From Terriglobales bacterium (GTDB taxonomy: Bacteria; Acidobacteriota; Terriglobia; Terriglobales; Acidobacteriaceae), in assembly GCA_015655585.1 (NCBI GenBank), contig JAATEV010000036.1:1-54790 (forward strand): a DNA stretch of 54,790 nt, in the 5' to 3' direction. This document shows, piece after piece, positions 1-7,741 of the stretch (positions within the stretch are counted from its first letter, which is position 1; each line of letters begins with the position of its first letter). A program made the position numbers and the translations under genes. Under the pieces are notes generated by a model. That model saw only the letters and a list, made by a program, of their open reading frames with translations. It did not search any database and was not told the DNA's origin.

Positions 1-1108
1 CGACGATTCGCTGCTGGTGAAGTACCGCATCGACGGCGTGCTGCAGCAGGCGATGGCGCCGATCGCGCGGGACCATCACCAGACGATTCTGTCGCGCATC
101 AAGGCGATAAGCGAGCTGGATATTGCCGAGCGGCGCGTGCCACAGGATGGACGCTTCCGGGTGCGCTATAAGGGGCGGCTGATCGACTTCCGCGTGAGTA
201 TTATGCCGACGGTGCATGGCGAGAATGCTGTGTTGCGCGTGCTCGATAAAGAGTCGATGTCGGAGAAGTTCACGAAGCTGTCGCTGGATGTGGTGGGATT
301 TGCGGAGAAGGACCTGGCGCGGTTTCGGCGGTACATCAAAGAGCCGTATGGCATGGTGCTGGTGACTGGGCCTACGGGTTCGGGTAAGACTACGACCTTG
401 TACGCGGCTTTGAATGAGATCAAGTCCGAGGAAGACAAGATCATCACGATTGAAGACCCGGTGGAGTACCAGATTCGCGGGATTACGCAGATTCCGGTGA
501 ACGAGAAGAAGGGGCTTACGTTTGCGCGAGGACTGCGCTCGATTCTGCGTCATGACCCGGACAAGATTCTGGTGGGTGAGATCCGCGATGCGGAGACGGC
601 GCAGATTGCGATCAACTCGGCGTTGACGGGGCATCTGGTGTTTACGACCGTTCACGCGAATAACGTGGTGGACGTGCTGGGGCGGTTTTTGAACATGGGC
701 GTGGAGCCTTATAACTTCGTCTCGGCGTTGAACTGCATTCTGGCGCAGAGGCTGGTGCGGCAGGTATGCGAGTTCTGCGTGCGCGAGGTGGAGTACAGCG
801 ATGAGGAGCTGCTGGCGAGTGGGTTGAATCTGGATGAGTGGCGCGGGTTCAAGTTCCGCGAGGGGCCGGGATGCATTGAGTGCGGAGGCACGGGGTATCG
901 CGGGCGGTCGGCGATCCATGAGCTGCTGGAGCTGGATGACGAGATTCGCGAGATGCTGTTGGCGAAGAAGCCGGGAAGCGAGATTCGGAAGAAGGCCAAG
1001 GACAAAGGTATGGCGTTTCTGCGCGATTCGGCGCTGGAGCGAGTGCGGGACGGGATTACTACGTTGAGGGAGATCAATAAGGTTACGTTTATTGAGGCTG
1101 GGCGGTAG
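1..1108 (+). CDS. GspE/PulE/PilB-family secretion or pilus ATPase (5' end cut by window)
   Basis: Hexameric cytoplasmic ATPase that powers pseudopilus or type IV pilus assembly at the inner membrane. The reading frame is open from base 2, so the gene begins upstream of the window; what remains is the late N2 domain and the complete C-terminal ATPase. Visible motifs are the Walker A loop GPTGSGKTTT (near base 370), the acidic box IITIEDPVEYQI, the Walker B region ILVGEIRDAETA, the His box TGHLVFTTVHAN, and a zinc-type tetracysteine motif with CEFC and CIEC spaced by about 35 residues. The tetracysteine motif is typical of GspE and PilB and absent from PilT. The pilM/N/O-like genes that follow 182 bp later support a T2SS/T4P assembly role. 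Family assignment is firm. Whether it serves secretion or pili cannot be decided here, since no secretin gene is in view. Confidence 0.93.
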   Translation, partial: DDSLLVKYRIDGVLQQAMAPIARDHHQTILSRIKAISELDIAERRVPQDGRFRVRYKGRLIDFRVSIMPTVHGENAVLRVLDKESMSEKFTKLSLDVVGFAEKDLARFRRYIKEPYGMVLVTGPTGSGKTTTLYAALNEIKSEEDKIITIEDPVEYQIRGITQIPVNEKKGLTFARGLRSILRHDPDKILVGEIRDAETAQIAINSALTGHLVFTTVHANNVVDVLGRFLNMGVEPYNFVSALNCILAQRLVRQVCEFCVREVEYSDEELLASGLNLDEWRGFKFREGPGCIECGGTGYRGRSAIHELLELDDEIREMLLAKKPGSEIRKKAKDKGMAFLRDSALERVRDGITTLREINKVTFIEAGR

Positions 1109-1120
1109 GGTTTTGGGGCA

Positions 1121-1203
1121 GCGAGGAGAGAAGACAAAATACTGAGGTCTCTCCGTTCCGCAGTGCGATGAAGCCGCAATGCTCCTGTCGAGATGACGTG
1201 CAT
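1121..1203. repeat. Degenerate copy of a dispersed intergenic repeat
   Basis: Between the ATPase and pilM. The stretch 1159-1197 (cgcagtgcgatgaagccgca... ending tcgagatgacg) matches, with scattered changes, 9172-9211 (cgcagcgcgatgagactgcg... ending tcgaaatgacg). This is one module of the mosaic repeats described at 8942-9345. It has no coding content that I can support. Confidence 0.55.
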
Positions 1204-1290
1204 TTGCGGCGTTCGGCAGGGATGATGTGATCTTGTGACAGGATTTGGTCGCTACATAGATGTAACGAGGACGGGATAGTCTAGAAAGAT

Positions 1291-2328
1291 ATGGAGTTTT
1301 TACCGAGAACGTTAGGGACGCGGCCCCGTTTGTCTGTGGAGATCAGGCCGGAGGGTGTGGTGGCGGCGCGGGCTGAGGATGCGGCCGCCTTGTTGACGGC
1401 GGTCTCTCGCGGGAGCCTGGCGGAGGGTGCGCTGGCTCCGGGGTTGAAGCCGGGGAATGTTGTGGATGCCACGGCGGTGACGGTGGCGGTGCGGAAGGCT
1501 CTGGATGGCGTGGTTGCCGCGGGGCGGGCGGTGACGGTGGTGGTACCGGACTCGGCGGTGCGGGTGCTGTTTCTGGATTTCGACCAGTTGCCGTCGAAGG
1601 CGGTGGAGGCGTTGGCGGTGGTGCGGTTCCGGCTGAAGAAGCTGCTGCCGTTCGATGTGGAAGATGCGGCGGTGAGCTACCAGGTGATGTCGAGCGAGAA
1701 GGGCGGCGTGATCAAGATGCTGGTGGTAGCGATGCCGAAGGCGGTGCTGTCGGAGTATGAGGGCGTGGTGACGGCGGCGGGGTATCAGCCGGGCGCGGTG
1801 CTGCCTAGCACGCTGGCGGCTCTGGCGGGGCTGGAGGAACAGGCTGGGGCTGCCCTGGTGGTAAATGCGGGGCCGGGCGCGGTGACGACGGCAATTGTGA
1901 AGGCGGGTGTGTTGCTGCTGCACCGGTCGGTGGACATGGGCGTGGAGGCTGCGGAGCCAGCTCCGGCGATGGCACTGGTGGACCGGGAGAGCTCGGCGGA
2001 GGAGTGGGCGCAGCAGGAGGCGTTGGGGCCGGGAGGATGGAGCGAGGTTGAGAGCGTCCAGCGAGAGCAGGCGCTGGCCCACGAGGTGACGCAGGCGGTG
2101 AGTGTGGCGGCGGCATATTTTGAAGACACGTTGCAGGAGTCTCCCGCGTTGATGCTGGCGGCGGGGACGCTGGGCGCGGAGACGATAGCGGCGATGATGC
2201 GCGAGAGCGGATTCGAGGGGCTTGAGGTTCGAGAGATGGTGGATGCGGGGATGATGCAGGCGGGAGCGGTGAGCTCGACGGTTCCGCTGGGCTGGCTGGC
2301 AGGTGTGCGAGGAGCGCTGAAGAACTGA
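1291..2328 (+). CDS. pilM: PilM/GspL-like actin-fold assembly protein
   Basis: A 345-residue cytoplasmic protein, the usual PilM length, placed where PilM belongs. In type IV pilus systems PilM is an actin-like ATPase that binds the N-terminal tail of PilN; GspL plays the equivalent role in T2SS. The first 110 residues contain a segment (VVPDSAVRVLFLDFDQLP, then RFRLKKLLPFDVEDA) that matches the PilM/GspL pattern of a membrane-proximal hydrophobic strand and a conserved R-(x)n-LPF-D motif. The nucleotide-binding elements are weak: the phosphate-1 strand reads LSVEIRPEG rather than the usual IDIGSSSVK type, so ATP binding is uncertain. The stop codon overlaps the next start in TGATG, implying translational coupling to pilN. 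The call relies on gene order as well as sequence. Confidence 0.75.
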   Translation: MEFLPRTLGTRPRLSVEIRPEGVVAARAEDAAALLTAVSRGSLAEGALAPGLKPGNVVDATAVTVAVRKALDGVVAAGRAVTVVVPDSAVRVLFLDFDQLPSKAVEALAVVRFRLKKLLPFDVEDAAVSYQVMSSEKGGVIKMLVVAMPKAVLSEYEGVVTAAGYQPGAVLPSTLAALAGLEEQAGAALVVNAGPGAVTTAIVKAGVLLLHRSVDMGVEAAEPAPAMALVDRESSAEEWAQQEALGPGGWSEVESVQREQALAHEVTQAVSVAAAYFEDTLQESPALMLAAGTLGAETIAAMMRESGFEGLEVREMVDAGMMQAGAVSSTVPLGWLAGVRGALKN

Positions 2329-3089
2329 TGCGGATCTCGGTCAATCTTGCGACAAAACGGTTTGTAGAGTTGAGGCCGCTGTTTGCGCGGCTACGGCTGG
2401 CGATGGGCGTGCTGGCTCTGTTGGCCGTGGCGCTGGGATTTCTGCTGCATGGAATGAATGCGAAGGCAGCGGCAGCGGCGGCGCGGATGGATGCGCTGAA
2501 GGCGAAGACGGCGCGGTTCCAGCAGGAGAGGGCGTCGAACGAGGCGAGGATGCGGCAGCCGCAGAACCGCTCGGTGCTGGACCGGAGCCAGTTTCTGAAC
2601 GCCGTATTTGCGCGGAAGAGCTTTAGCTGGACGGCGGTGATGATGGACCTGGAGCGGGTGCTTCCGGCGGGCGTGCAGGTGACGAGCATCGATCCTGCGA
2701 TCTCGAAGGAAGGCGATGTGAGCATACGGCTGCGGGTGAGCGGAGACCGGAACCAGGCGGTGCTGCTGGTGAGGAACCTGGAGACGTCGCAGCGGTTTGT
2801 GGCTCCGAGGCTGGCGGGAGAGCAGTCGCTGGCGACGGAGGGGAACCATGGGGGCGGCGCGGTGGTGATGCCTCCGGGAAGCGTGATTTTTGAGATTTTG
2901 AGCGGGTATAACCCGCTGCCAGAGAAGCAGGCGAAGGATGTTGCGCTGGTGAAGACGGCGGAGGAGAGCGGTGGGGATTCGCAGGATGAAGAGGATGTCC
3001 CGGCGGCTAAGACTGCGAAGACTGTTGTTTCGAAACATGCGGTGAAGAAGGCCAAGGTCGCTCCGGTGGCGAAGGGGGGAGCGCGATGA
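2328..3089 (+). CDS. pilN: PilN-like inner-membrane assembly protein
   Basis: A 253-residue bitopic protein. The N-terminus MRISVNLATKRF resembles the short INL motif with which PilN docks on PilM. A transmembrane helix follows (about residues 24-43, LAMGVLALLAVALGFLLHGM), then an Ala/Lys/Arg-rich probable coiled coil (45-80) and a periplasmic alpha/beta domain around 95-150 (TAVMMDLERVLPAGVQVTSI, a common PilN signature). The last 50 residues are a charged, Lys/Ala-rich tail that I cannot assign. It starts inside the pilM stop codon and ends in an ATGA overlap with pilO, so the three are co-translated. The PilN name rests on architecture plus order; GspL C-terminal half is the alternative. 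Confidence 0.75.
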   Translation: MRISVNLATKRFVELRPLFARLRLAMGVLALLAVALGFLLHGMNAKAAAAAARMDALKAKTARFQQERASNEARMRQPQNRSVLDRSQFLNAVFARKSFSWTAVMMDLERVLPAGVQVTSIDPAISKEGDVSIRLRVSGDRNQAVLLVRNLETSQRFVAPRLAGEQSLATEGNHGGGAVVMPPGSVIFEILSGYNPLPEKQAKDVALVKTAEESGGDSQDEEDVPAAKTAKTVVSKHAVKKAKVAPVAKGGAR

Positions 3090-3814
3090 CGGTTGCGGTG
3101 GAGAAGAAGCAGGCGCTGACGGAGACGCTGGAGAAGGCTCGGGGATTGATGACGCTGCTGAACCTGCATATTGCGGGTGCGGCGCTGCTGGGGCTGGTGA
3201 ATCTTTATCTGCTGGCGCATATGTTCTATGCGTGGAGACAGGTCAGCAATCAGGATGAGGCCGCGGTGGCGAACCAGACCGTGGCGATGAAGGCGGCGGA
3301 GATTGCGAAGAAGCCGCTGGAGGGTCTGGACGGGAAGCTGGTGAAGGCTACGAAGGACGCGGACCTGTTTTATCAGAAGCGGCTGCCGTTTTCGGACTCG
3401 GCGGTGGCGGCGGAGCTGGGCGCGCTGGCGAAGAAAGAAGGCGTGAAGTGGGGGCGGGCGCAGTATGCGTATTCGCCGGTGATGGTGGGGACGTCGGGCG
3501 AACTGACGGAGGCGCGGATCGATGCGAGCCTGAGCGGGGACTATCGTCCGCTGGTGCTGTTCATTAACGCGCTGGAGCGGGACAAGATGTTTTTTATGAT
3601 CCAGACGCTGACTTTGACGGGTGAGCAGGCGGGGACGGTCGGGCTGCGGCTGAAGATGACGACGTATCTGCGGAACCCGGTGGGTGCGGAGCGATCGGCC
3701 AAGAATGTGGTGCCGAGCGAGGCTTCGGAGGATGGCGCGGCTGCTCCGGTGGTTCGGGTTGCTCCGACAGGCCCGACAGCTCCGGCTGCGGGGAATGGAG
3801 GGCGGGCGCGATGA
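3086..3814 (+). CDS. pilO: PilO-like inner-membrane assembly protein
   Basis: A 242-residue protein with a short cytoplasmic tail, one transmembrane helix (about residues 28-50, HIAGAALLGLVNLYLLAHMF), a linker and a ferredoxin-like periplasmic domain (about 95-200) containing the PilO/GspM-type stretch LSGDYRPLVLFINALERD, where the family usually has G-(x)n-FL-LE. PilO forms a heterodimer with PilN and links the cytoplasmic ATPase platform to the outer-membrane secretin. The C-terminal 40 residues are Ala/Pro-rich and probably disordered. Both ends overlap their neighbours by 4 bases (ATGA), typical of a coupled operon. Confidence 0.75.
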   Translation: MTVAVEKKQALTETLEKARGLMTLLNLHIAGAALLGLVNLYLLAHMFYAWRQVSNQDEAAVANQTVAMKAAEIAKKPLEGLDGKLVKATKDADLFYQKRLPFSDSAVAAELGALAKKEGVKWGRAQYAYSPVMVGTSGELTEARIDASLSGDYRPLVLFINALERDKMFFMIQTLTLTGEQAGTVGLRLKMTTYLRNPVGAERSAKNVVPSEASEDGAAAPVVRVAPTGPTAPAAGNGGRAR

Positions 3815-4464
3815 ACCTGACTCCAGATATGCAGAAGAAGACGGCCGCGGTGGTTGGGTTTGTCGCGCTGGCAGGGGGAATTCTGTGGTTTGAGCTGTTT
3901 CGTGACGGCGGGCCTCCGGCTGCTCCGGCGGCCCCGGTGGTGGTGACGGTTCCGGCTGGGCCGGTGGTGAAGACGGTTGGCCCGGGCAGCCCGATGGCGG
4001 CGGCGGGTGTTGCTGCGGGACCGGCGGCGAAGAGCCTGGGGACGGCTGCATCGCAGCTCGATCCGACGCTGAGGATGGAGGCGATGCTGGTGACGGAGTC
4101 ACTGGTGTACTCGGGCGGCGGAAGAAATATATTTTCGAGCAGCTCGGTTCCGGTGAATATCCCGAAGCCGGTTGCCCCGGTGAGGATGGCTGGCGGGAAG
4201 ACGCCGCAGCCTGTGTTTGTGCCTCCGCCACAGCCGGCGGGACCTCCTCCGCCTCCGCCGATTGACCTGAAGTTCTTTGGCGTGGCTACTACGCCGGAGG
4301 GCAAACGGCGAGCTTTCCTGCTGCATGGCGAGGATGTCGTTGTGGCTATGGATGGGGAGATCGTGCAGCGGAGATACAAGGTGATTACGGTCTCGGCGAA
4401 CTCGATTGTGGTTGAGGATATGGCGTACAACAACCGGCAGACGCTGCCGTTGCTGGCGCGATAG
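3811..4464 (+). CDS. PilP/GspC-like periplasmic linker protein
   Basis: A 217-residue protein with an N-terminal membrane anchor (about residues 11-30), an Ala/Pro/Gly-rich linker (30-85), the short motif GRNIFSSS (about 105-112), a second proline-rich linker with a run of six prolines, and a C-terminal beta domain (about 150-217). That domain carries LKFFGVATTPEGKRRAFLL, a Gly-Glu turn and IVQRRYKVITVSANSIVVED. This is the homology-region fold shared by GspC and PilP, which connects the inner-membrane platform to the secretin. The RNIF motif before a proline linker is common to these proteins. GspC versus PilP cannot be separated from sequence alone. It overlaps pilO by 4 bases and precedes the pseudopilin by 11. 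Confidence 0.7.
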   Translation: MNLTPDMQKKTAAVVGFVALAGGILWFELFRDGGPPAAPAAPVVVTVPAGPVVKTVGPGSPMAAAGVAAGPAAKSLGTAASQLDPTLRMEAMLVTESLVYSGGGRNIFSSSSVPVNIPKPVAPVRMAGGKTPQPVFVPPPQPAGPPPPPPIDLKFFGVATTPEGKRRAFLLHGEDVVVAMDGEIVQRRYKVITVSANSIVVEDMAYNNRQTLPLLAR

Positions 4465-4475
4465 AGGTAGTTGCG

Positions 4476-5588
4476 ATGCAGCTTGAAGAACAGAAGGACG
4501 AGAGGAGCGGCGAGCAGGGGCAACTGCTGCTGGGGCTCGTGGTGGTGATCTTCCTGATCCTTCTGGGGCTGAGTGCGGCCGCGCCGACGGTGGCGAAGGA
4601 GCTGAGGCGGGAGCAGGAGGTGGAGACGGTGCATCGGGCGAACCAGTTTGTCCGGGCGATCCAGCTCTACTACAGGAAGATCGGCGGGCAGTATCCGGGA
4701 TCGATCGAGCAGTTGGAGAAGGTGAACAATATTCGGTTTCTGCGGCAGCGGTATGTCGATCCGATGACGGGGAAGACGGACTGGCGGCTGATCAAGGTCG
4801 GCGAGGCGAAGACGACGGTGAAGGGGTTCTTCGGGAAGCCGCTGGCGGGGATTGCTTCGGGGGGACTGGGGGCGCCGCTGACGCCTTCGTCGGGGGGCGC
4901 GCCGTTGTCGGGTGGAGCGGCTACTGGCGGGGCCAGCGGGGCCAGTGGGTCTTCTTTTGGAAGCAGCAGCTCGTTTGGGTCTTCGAGCAGTAGTGGGTTT
5001 GGGAGTTCCAGCAGCAGCGGGTTTGGGGCTTCGTCTGGCTCTTCGAGCGGGTTCGGCTCGTCGTCGTCCAGCGGATTTGGATCGTCGTCAACGAGCGGGG
5101 TTGGGAGTTCTTCGGGGTCGGGGTTTGGGAGCGACTCGTCGAGTTCGCCGGGGAGCACAGTGGCTGGGAGTGCAGGCTTGGGGAGTACAGGGATTGGTAG
5201 TACAGGCTCTGGAGGTACCGGGACTGGGAGTTCGGGGTCTACGCCGGGGAGCGGGAGTCCGTTCGTTGGGGTGGGGCTGACGAAGCAGGGAAGTTCGATT
5301 GTGGTGGTGAACGAGCAGACGACCTACCAGACTTGGGAGTTTCTGTACGATCCGAGGATTGAGCAGTTGAAGACGCAGGCGGGGTTGCAGGGAGCTTCGA
5401 GTCCGGGCAGCTCGCTGGGGACGAGCACGCTGGGACCGGCCAGCACGAATGGGAGTGGAGGGACGGGATCAAGCTCGCCGTTTGGCAGCGGGGCTTCGTC
5501 GAGCTCTCCGTTCAGCTCCGGGAGTTCGAATACCGGGAACTCGAACACTACGTCTGCGCCGTCTTCCGGGACACAACAGCAGCAGTAG
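4476..5588 (+). CDS. GspG-like pseudopilin with a large Gly/Ser/Phe repeat insert
   Basis: A 370-residue secreted or pilus-associated protein. Residues 12-45 look like a prepilin leader: a short charged leader ending at Gly15, then a hydrophobic helix QLLLGLVVVIFLILLGLS. The +5 residue after the likely cleavage Gly is Gly rather than the conserved Glu. Residues 46-110 resemble the GspG helix and loop (R-E-Q-E, AIQLYYRKIGGQYP, RYVDPMTGKTDWRL), and residues 266-303 (VGLTKQGSSIVVVNE, then YQTWEFLYDPR) look like its C-terminal half. Between them lies about 135 residues of low complexity built on GFGSSSS units (155-225), followed by GSTG-type units. A second Ser/Gly-rich tail runs from 307 to 370. 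Placement at the end of the pil/gsp operon supports the call. Minor pseudopilin is likely; the function of the insert is unknown. Confidence 0.7.
   Translation: MQLEEQKDERSGEQGQLLLGLVVVIFLILLGLSAAAPTVAKELRREQEVETVHRANQFVRAIQLYYRKIGGQYPGSIEQLEKVNNIRFLRQRYVDPMTGKTDWRLIKVGEAKTTVKGFFGKPLAGIASGGLGAPLTPSSGGAPLSGGAATGGASGASGSSFGSSSSFGSSSSSGFGSSSSSGFGASSGSSSGFGSSSSSGFGSSSTSGVGSSSGSGFGSDSSSSPGSTVAGSAGLGSTGIGSTGSGGTGTGSSGSTPGSGSPFVGVGLTKQGSSIVVVNEQTTYQTWEFLYDPRIEQLKTQAGLQGASSPGSSLGTSTLGPASTNGSGGTGSSSPFGSGASSSSPFSSGSSNTGNSNTTSAPSSGTQQQQ
4924..5258 (+). repeat. In-frame degenerate tandem repeat coding for GFGSSSS units
   Basis: Short units such as gggtttgggagttccagcag recur about every 24-30 bases from roughly 4950 to 5150, with many synonymous changes. 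They then give way to shorter ggtagtacaggct-like units up to about 5255. All units stay in frame with the pseudopilin. The divergence at third positions suggests an old, maintained array rather than a recent slippage expansion. Confidence 0.7.
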
Positions 5589-5622
5589 GCTGGGATTGCT
5601 AACGTGGGGATTGCTGACGGGT

Positions 5623-7614
5623 TCAGGGCTCGCTGATGGTGTAGAACGAGATTGCGTTGCTGTCGAGCAGGGCGATGTCGCGGCCTGTGGGGGAGAGCGC
5701 GAAGGACTGGACGATGAGCGGGGCGTCGTAGGTTTTGGTCTTGAACAGAGGGTGGCCATCACGGATGCGGTAGACGCTGATCTCTTCGCTGTCGAGATCA
5801 ATTTTGTTGAAGGCTTTTCCGGGATAGAAGAGAGTCAGGGTCTTTACGACGCGGACGGCGAAGGTCGAGGGGGACGAGGTGTCCGCCGATTGCTCGATCT
5901 CCTGCGAGGGAGTGGTCTTCTTGAGGACGGGATGTCCGTCGGGGCGGAGCATACGATACCAGCGCAGGCCGCCGGAGGCTTCGGAGCAGCCTGTGAGGAA
6001 GAGATGGCCGGAGCTCTGGGCGGAGATGGTGGGTCTACAGTATGAGGTGCTGGTGATGAGGTGTTGCTGGGTGTGGTCCCAGCGTTCTTCGTCGAGCTCC
6101 CAGCGATGGGGGGCCGTGGCGTGGAGACGTAACTCGCCAGCGTCGGAGAGAATGGCCGGGCGTTCGCGGGTGGAGCGGATGGTGGAGAGGAGAAGCTTGA
6201 AGTCGCCATCGTAGAGCTGGACGGAGACGTCTTCTTCCGGCTCCTGTCCTGTCTGCTCCTGGAGCAATTGATGGAGCTGCTGCTGGTGCCGCTCGCGAAT
6301 GGTTCCTACGACGATGTGGTTTCCGGAGGGAGAGACAGAGGCCCAGGCGAAGGGGCCCTCCAGGGGAAGCGTGTAGATGGGGTGAAGATCCGGGCCGAGG
6401 AGACTGAGCTGATGGTTGACGTGGACGATGATCCGGCCGGGGCCAGCAGGCCAGAGATATTGTCCGTAGCCGTAGATCTCCCAGTTATAGGCGTGCTTGA
6501 TGGCGTGGGTTTTGGGATCGATGAGGATGGCGCGGATGGTGTGGACGGGGACGCTTTGAAGGCCGATCATCACACGGTGACGAAGTTTGTGGGCGTCGAA
6601 GGTGAAGAGGAGATTGGACTCGTCAAGATAGGTGAGGGTGGCGTCGTAGCCGAAGGACTCGATCGCGCGATTCATGTTTGCCGCGAAGCCGAGGCTGGAT
6701 ACAGGGAGCCGGTAGCTGGCGTTTGCGGCGCGGATGATGGGGGCGGTATCCCCCACGGCATTGCAGACGGTGGAGCAGACGTCGGACTCGTCGAGTGGCT
6801 CGGGGGCCGGCGCGGGCGGCGGCGGGGCCGGGGCTGCGGAGGCGACGATGGAAGGGGAATCTTTGATGGGGGCGACGTTGCCGGAGGGAACGGCGGGAAG
6901 TTCGCTGGAGCCCAGTTTGGCGACGGAGACGGAGGCCAGGGGCGTGGGGATGAGGATCAGGCCGGTGGTCCGTTCGAGGCGGAGGTTCTTGTCCTGCATG
7001 TAGACGCGGGAGGCGTTGTCGGGGCCGATGCCTGCATCGAGCTTGAGGGAGCGGAAGCCTACGACCTGTCCGGGGGGGAGCTGGGGATGATGGAAGGTGG
7101 AGACGCTGGTGACGTTGGTGAGCGCGAAGGCGAGCTGCCCCTTCTCGGACATGGCGCGCTCGTAGCTGGAGACCATGTTCTGGGGGCTGACTAGGGTTTG
7201 TATGAGGGACGTGGACTCTAGCTGGTCGGTGTCGGCCCCGCTGGTGGAGGGGAGGATGGTGACGAGGGTGAAGGGAAAGGTGGTCGAGCCCTGATCGTTG
7301 CACTCGGCGGAGTCGAAGGAGAACTCCATCGTGGAGAAGCCGCTCTTGATGGTGGCCGTCTCGGCCTTGATGACGTGGCCGGTGAGGATGGCCCCCTGAC
7401 GGAGCTTGCAGCCGCGAGCCTCCCACGGGTCGGTGACGCGGGCGAGGATGGGGTCACCGGCCTTGACCTTGTTGACGTAGAGGTGGCTGAGGAGCTCGGC
7501 GTGGATCTCGGAGGGATTGATGAGGTTCTGCGGAACGGCGGACGGCTTCTTTTCGGCCTCGGCGGTCGAACCTAAGACAAGACAGGCTGAAAAAAACACT
7601 GCAATTCTTCGCAT
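5623..7614 (-). CDS. Secreted protein of unknown function with beta-propeller-like C-terminal half
   Basis: I do not recognise a named family. The 663-residue product starts with a signal peptide (MRRIAVFFSACLVLGSTAEA, cleavage near 20). Residues 35-190 form a domain with the pattern seen in other acidobacterial secreted proteins, KVKAGDPILARVTDPW then LRQGAILTGHVIKAE, resembling a beta-barrel additive or cargo domain. After a proline-rich linker (about 245-275) comes a Cys pair (VCSTVC). From about 300 to the end, recurring beta-rich segments such as FAWASVSPSGNHIVVG and VQSFALSPTGRDIALL resemble WD40/YVTN-type propeller blades. It is convergent with the pseudopilin (34 bp apart). It may be periplasmic or extracellular; nothing points to catalysis. 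Confidence 0.75.
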   Translation of the reverse strand: MRRIAVFFSACLVLGSTAEAEKKPSAVPQNLINPSEIHAELLSHLYVNKVKAGDPILARVTDPWEARGCKLRQGAILTGHVIKAETATIKSGFSTMEFSFDSAECNDQGSTTFPFTLVTILPSTSGADTDQLESTSLIQTLVSPQNMVSSYERAMSEKGQLAFALTNVTSVSTFHHPQLPPGQVVGFRSLKLDAGIGPDNASRVYMQDKNLRLERTTGLILIPTPLASVSVAKLGSSELPAVPSGNVAPIKDSPSIVASAAPAPPPPAPAPEPLDESDVCSTVCNAVGDTAPIIRAANASYRLPVSSLGFAANMNRAIESFGYDATLTYLDESNLLFTFDAHKLRHRVMIGLQSVPVHTIRAILIDPKTHAIKHAYNWEIYGYGQYLWPAGPGRIIVHVNHQLSLLGPDLHPIYTLPLEGPFAWASVSPSGNHIVVGTIRERHQQQLHQLLQEQTGQEPEEDVSVQLYDGDFKLLLSTIRSTRERPAILSDAGELRLHATAPHRWELDEERWDHTQQHLITSTSYCRPTISAQSSGHLFLTGCSEASGGLRWYRMLRPDGHPVLKKTTPSQEIEQSADTSSPSTFAVRVVKTLTLFYPGKAFNKIDLDSEEISVYRIRDGHPLFKTKTYDAPLIVQSFALSPTGRDIALLDSNAISFYTISEP

Positions 7615-7741
7615 CCGTCAGCACCGTGAATCGTGAAATTCGGGCTTACTGCTAAGTTCCCTGGGGTGCGGGAATTCTAGCACGATGGGCTGAGAATACG
7701 CTTTCTCTTTTTGTGGGGAGGGAGGGGTTCGGGTTTCCCGT

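Noticed and set aside
1805..4231. An 808-codon open frame antisense to the pilM/N/O/P-like genes
   Set aside because: It is a by-product of high GC and codon bias in the plus-strand genes: Pro/Ser/Arg-rich, no recognisable domain, no ribosome site.
4924..5258. Tandem repeats considered as a CRISPR or VNTR locus
   Set aside because: The units are in frame, degenerate and coding, with no spacers; they belong to the pseudopilin.
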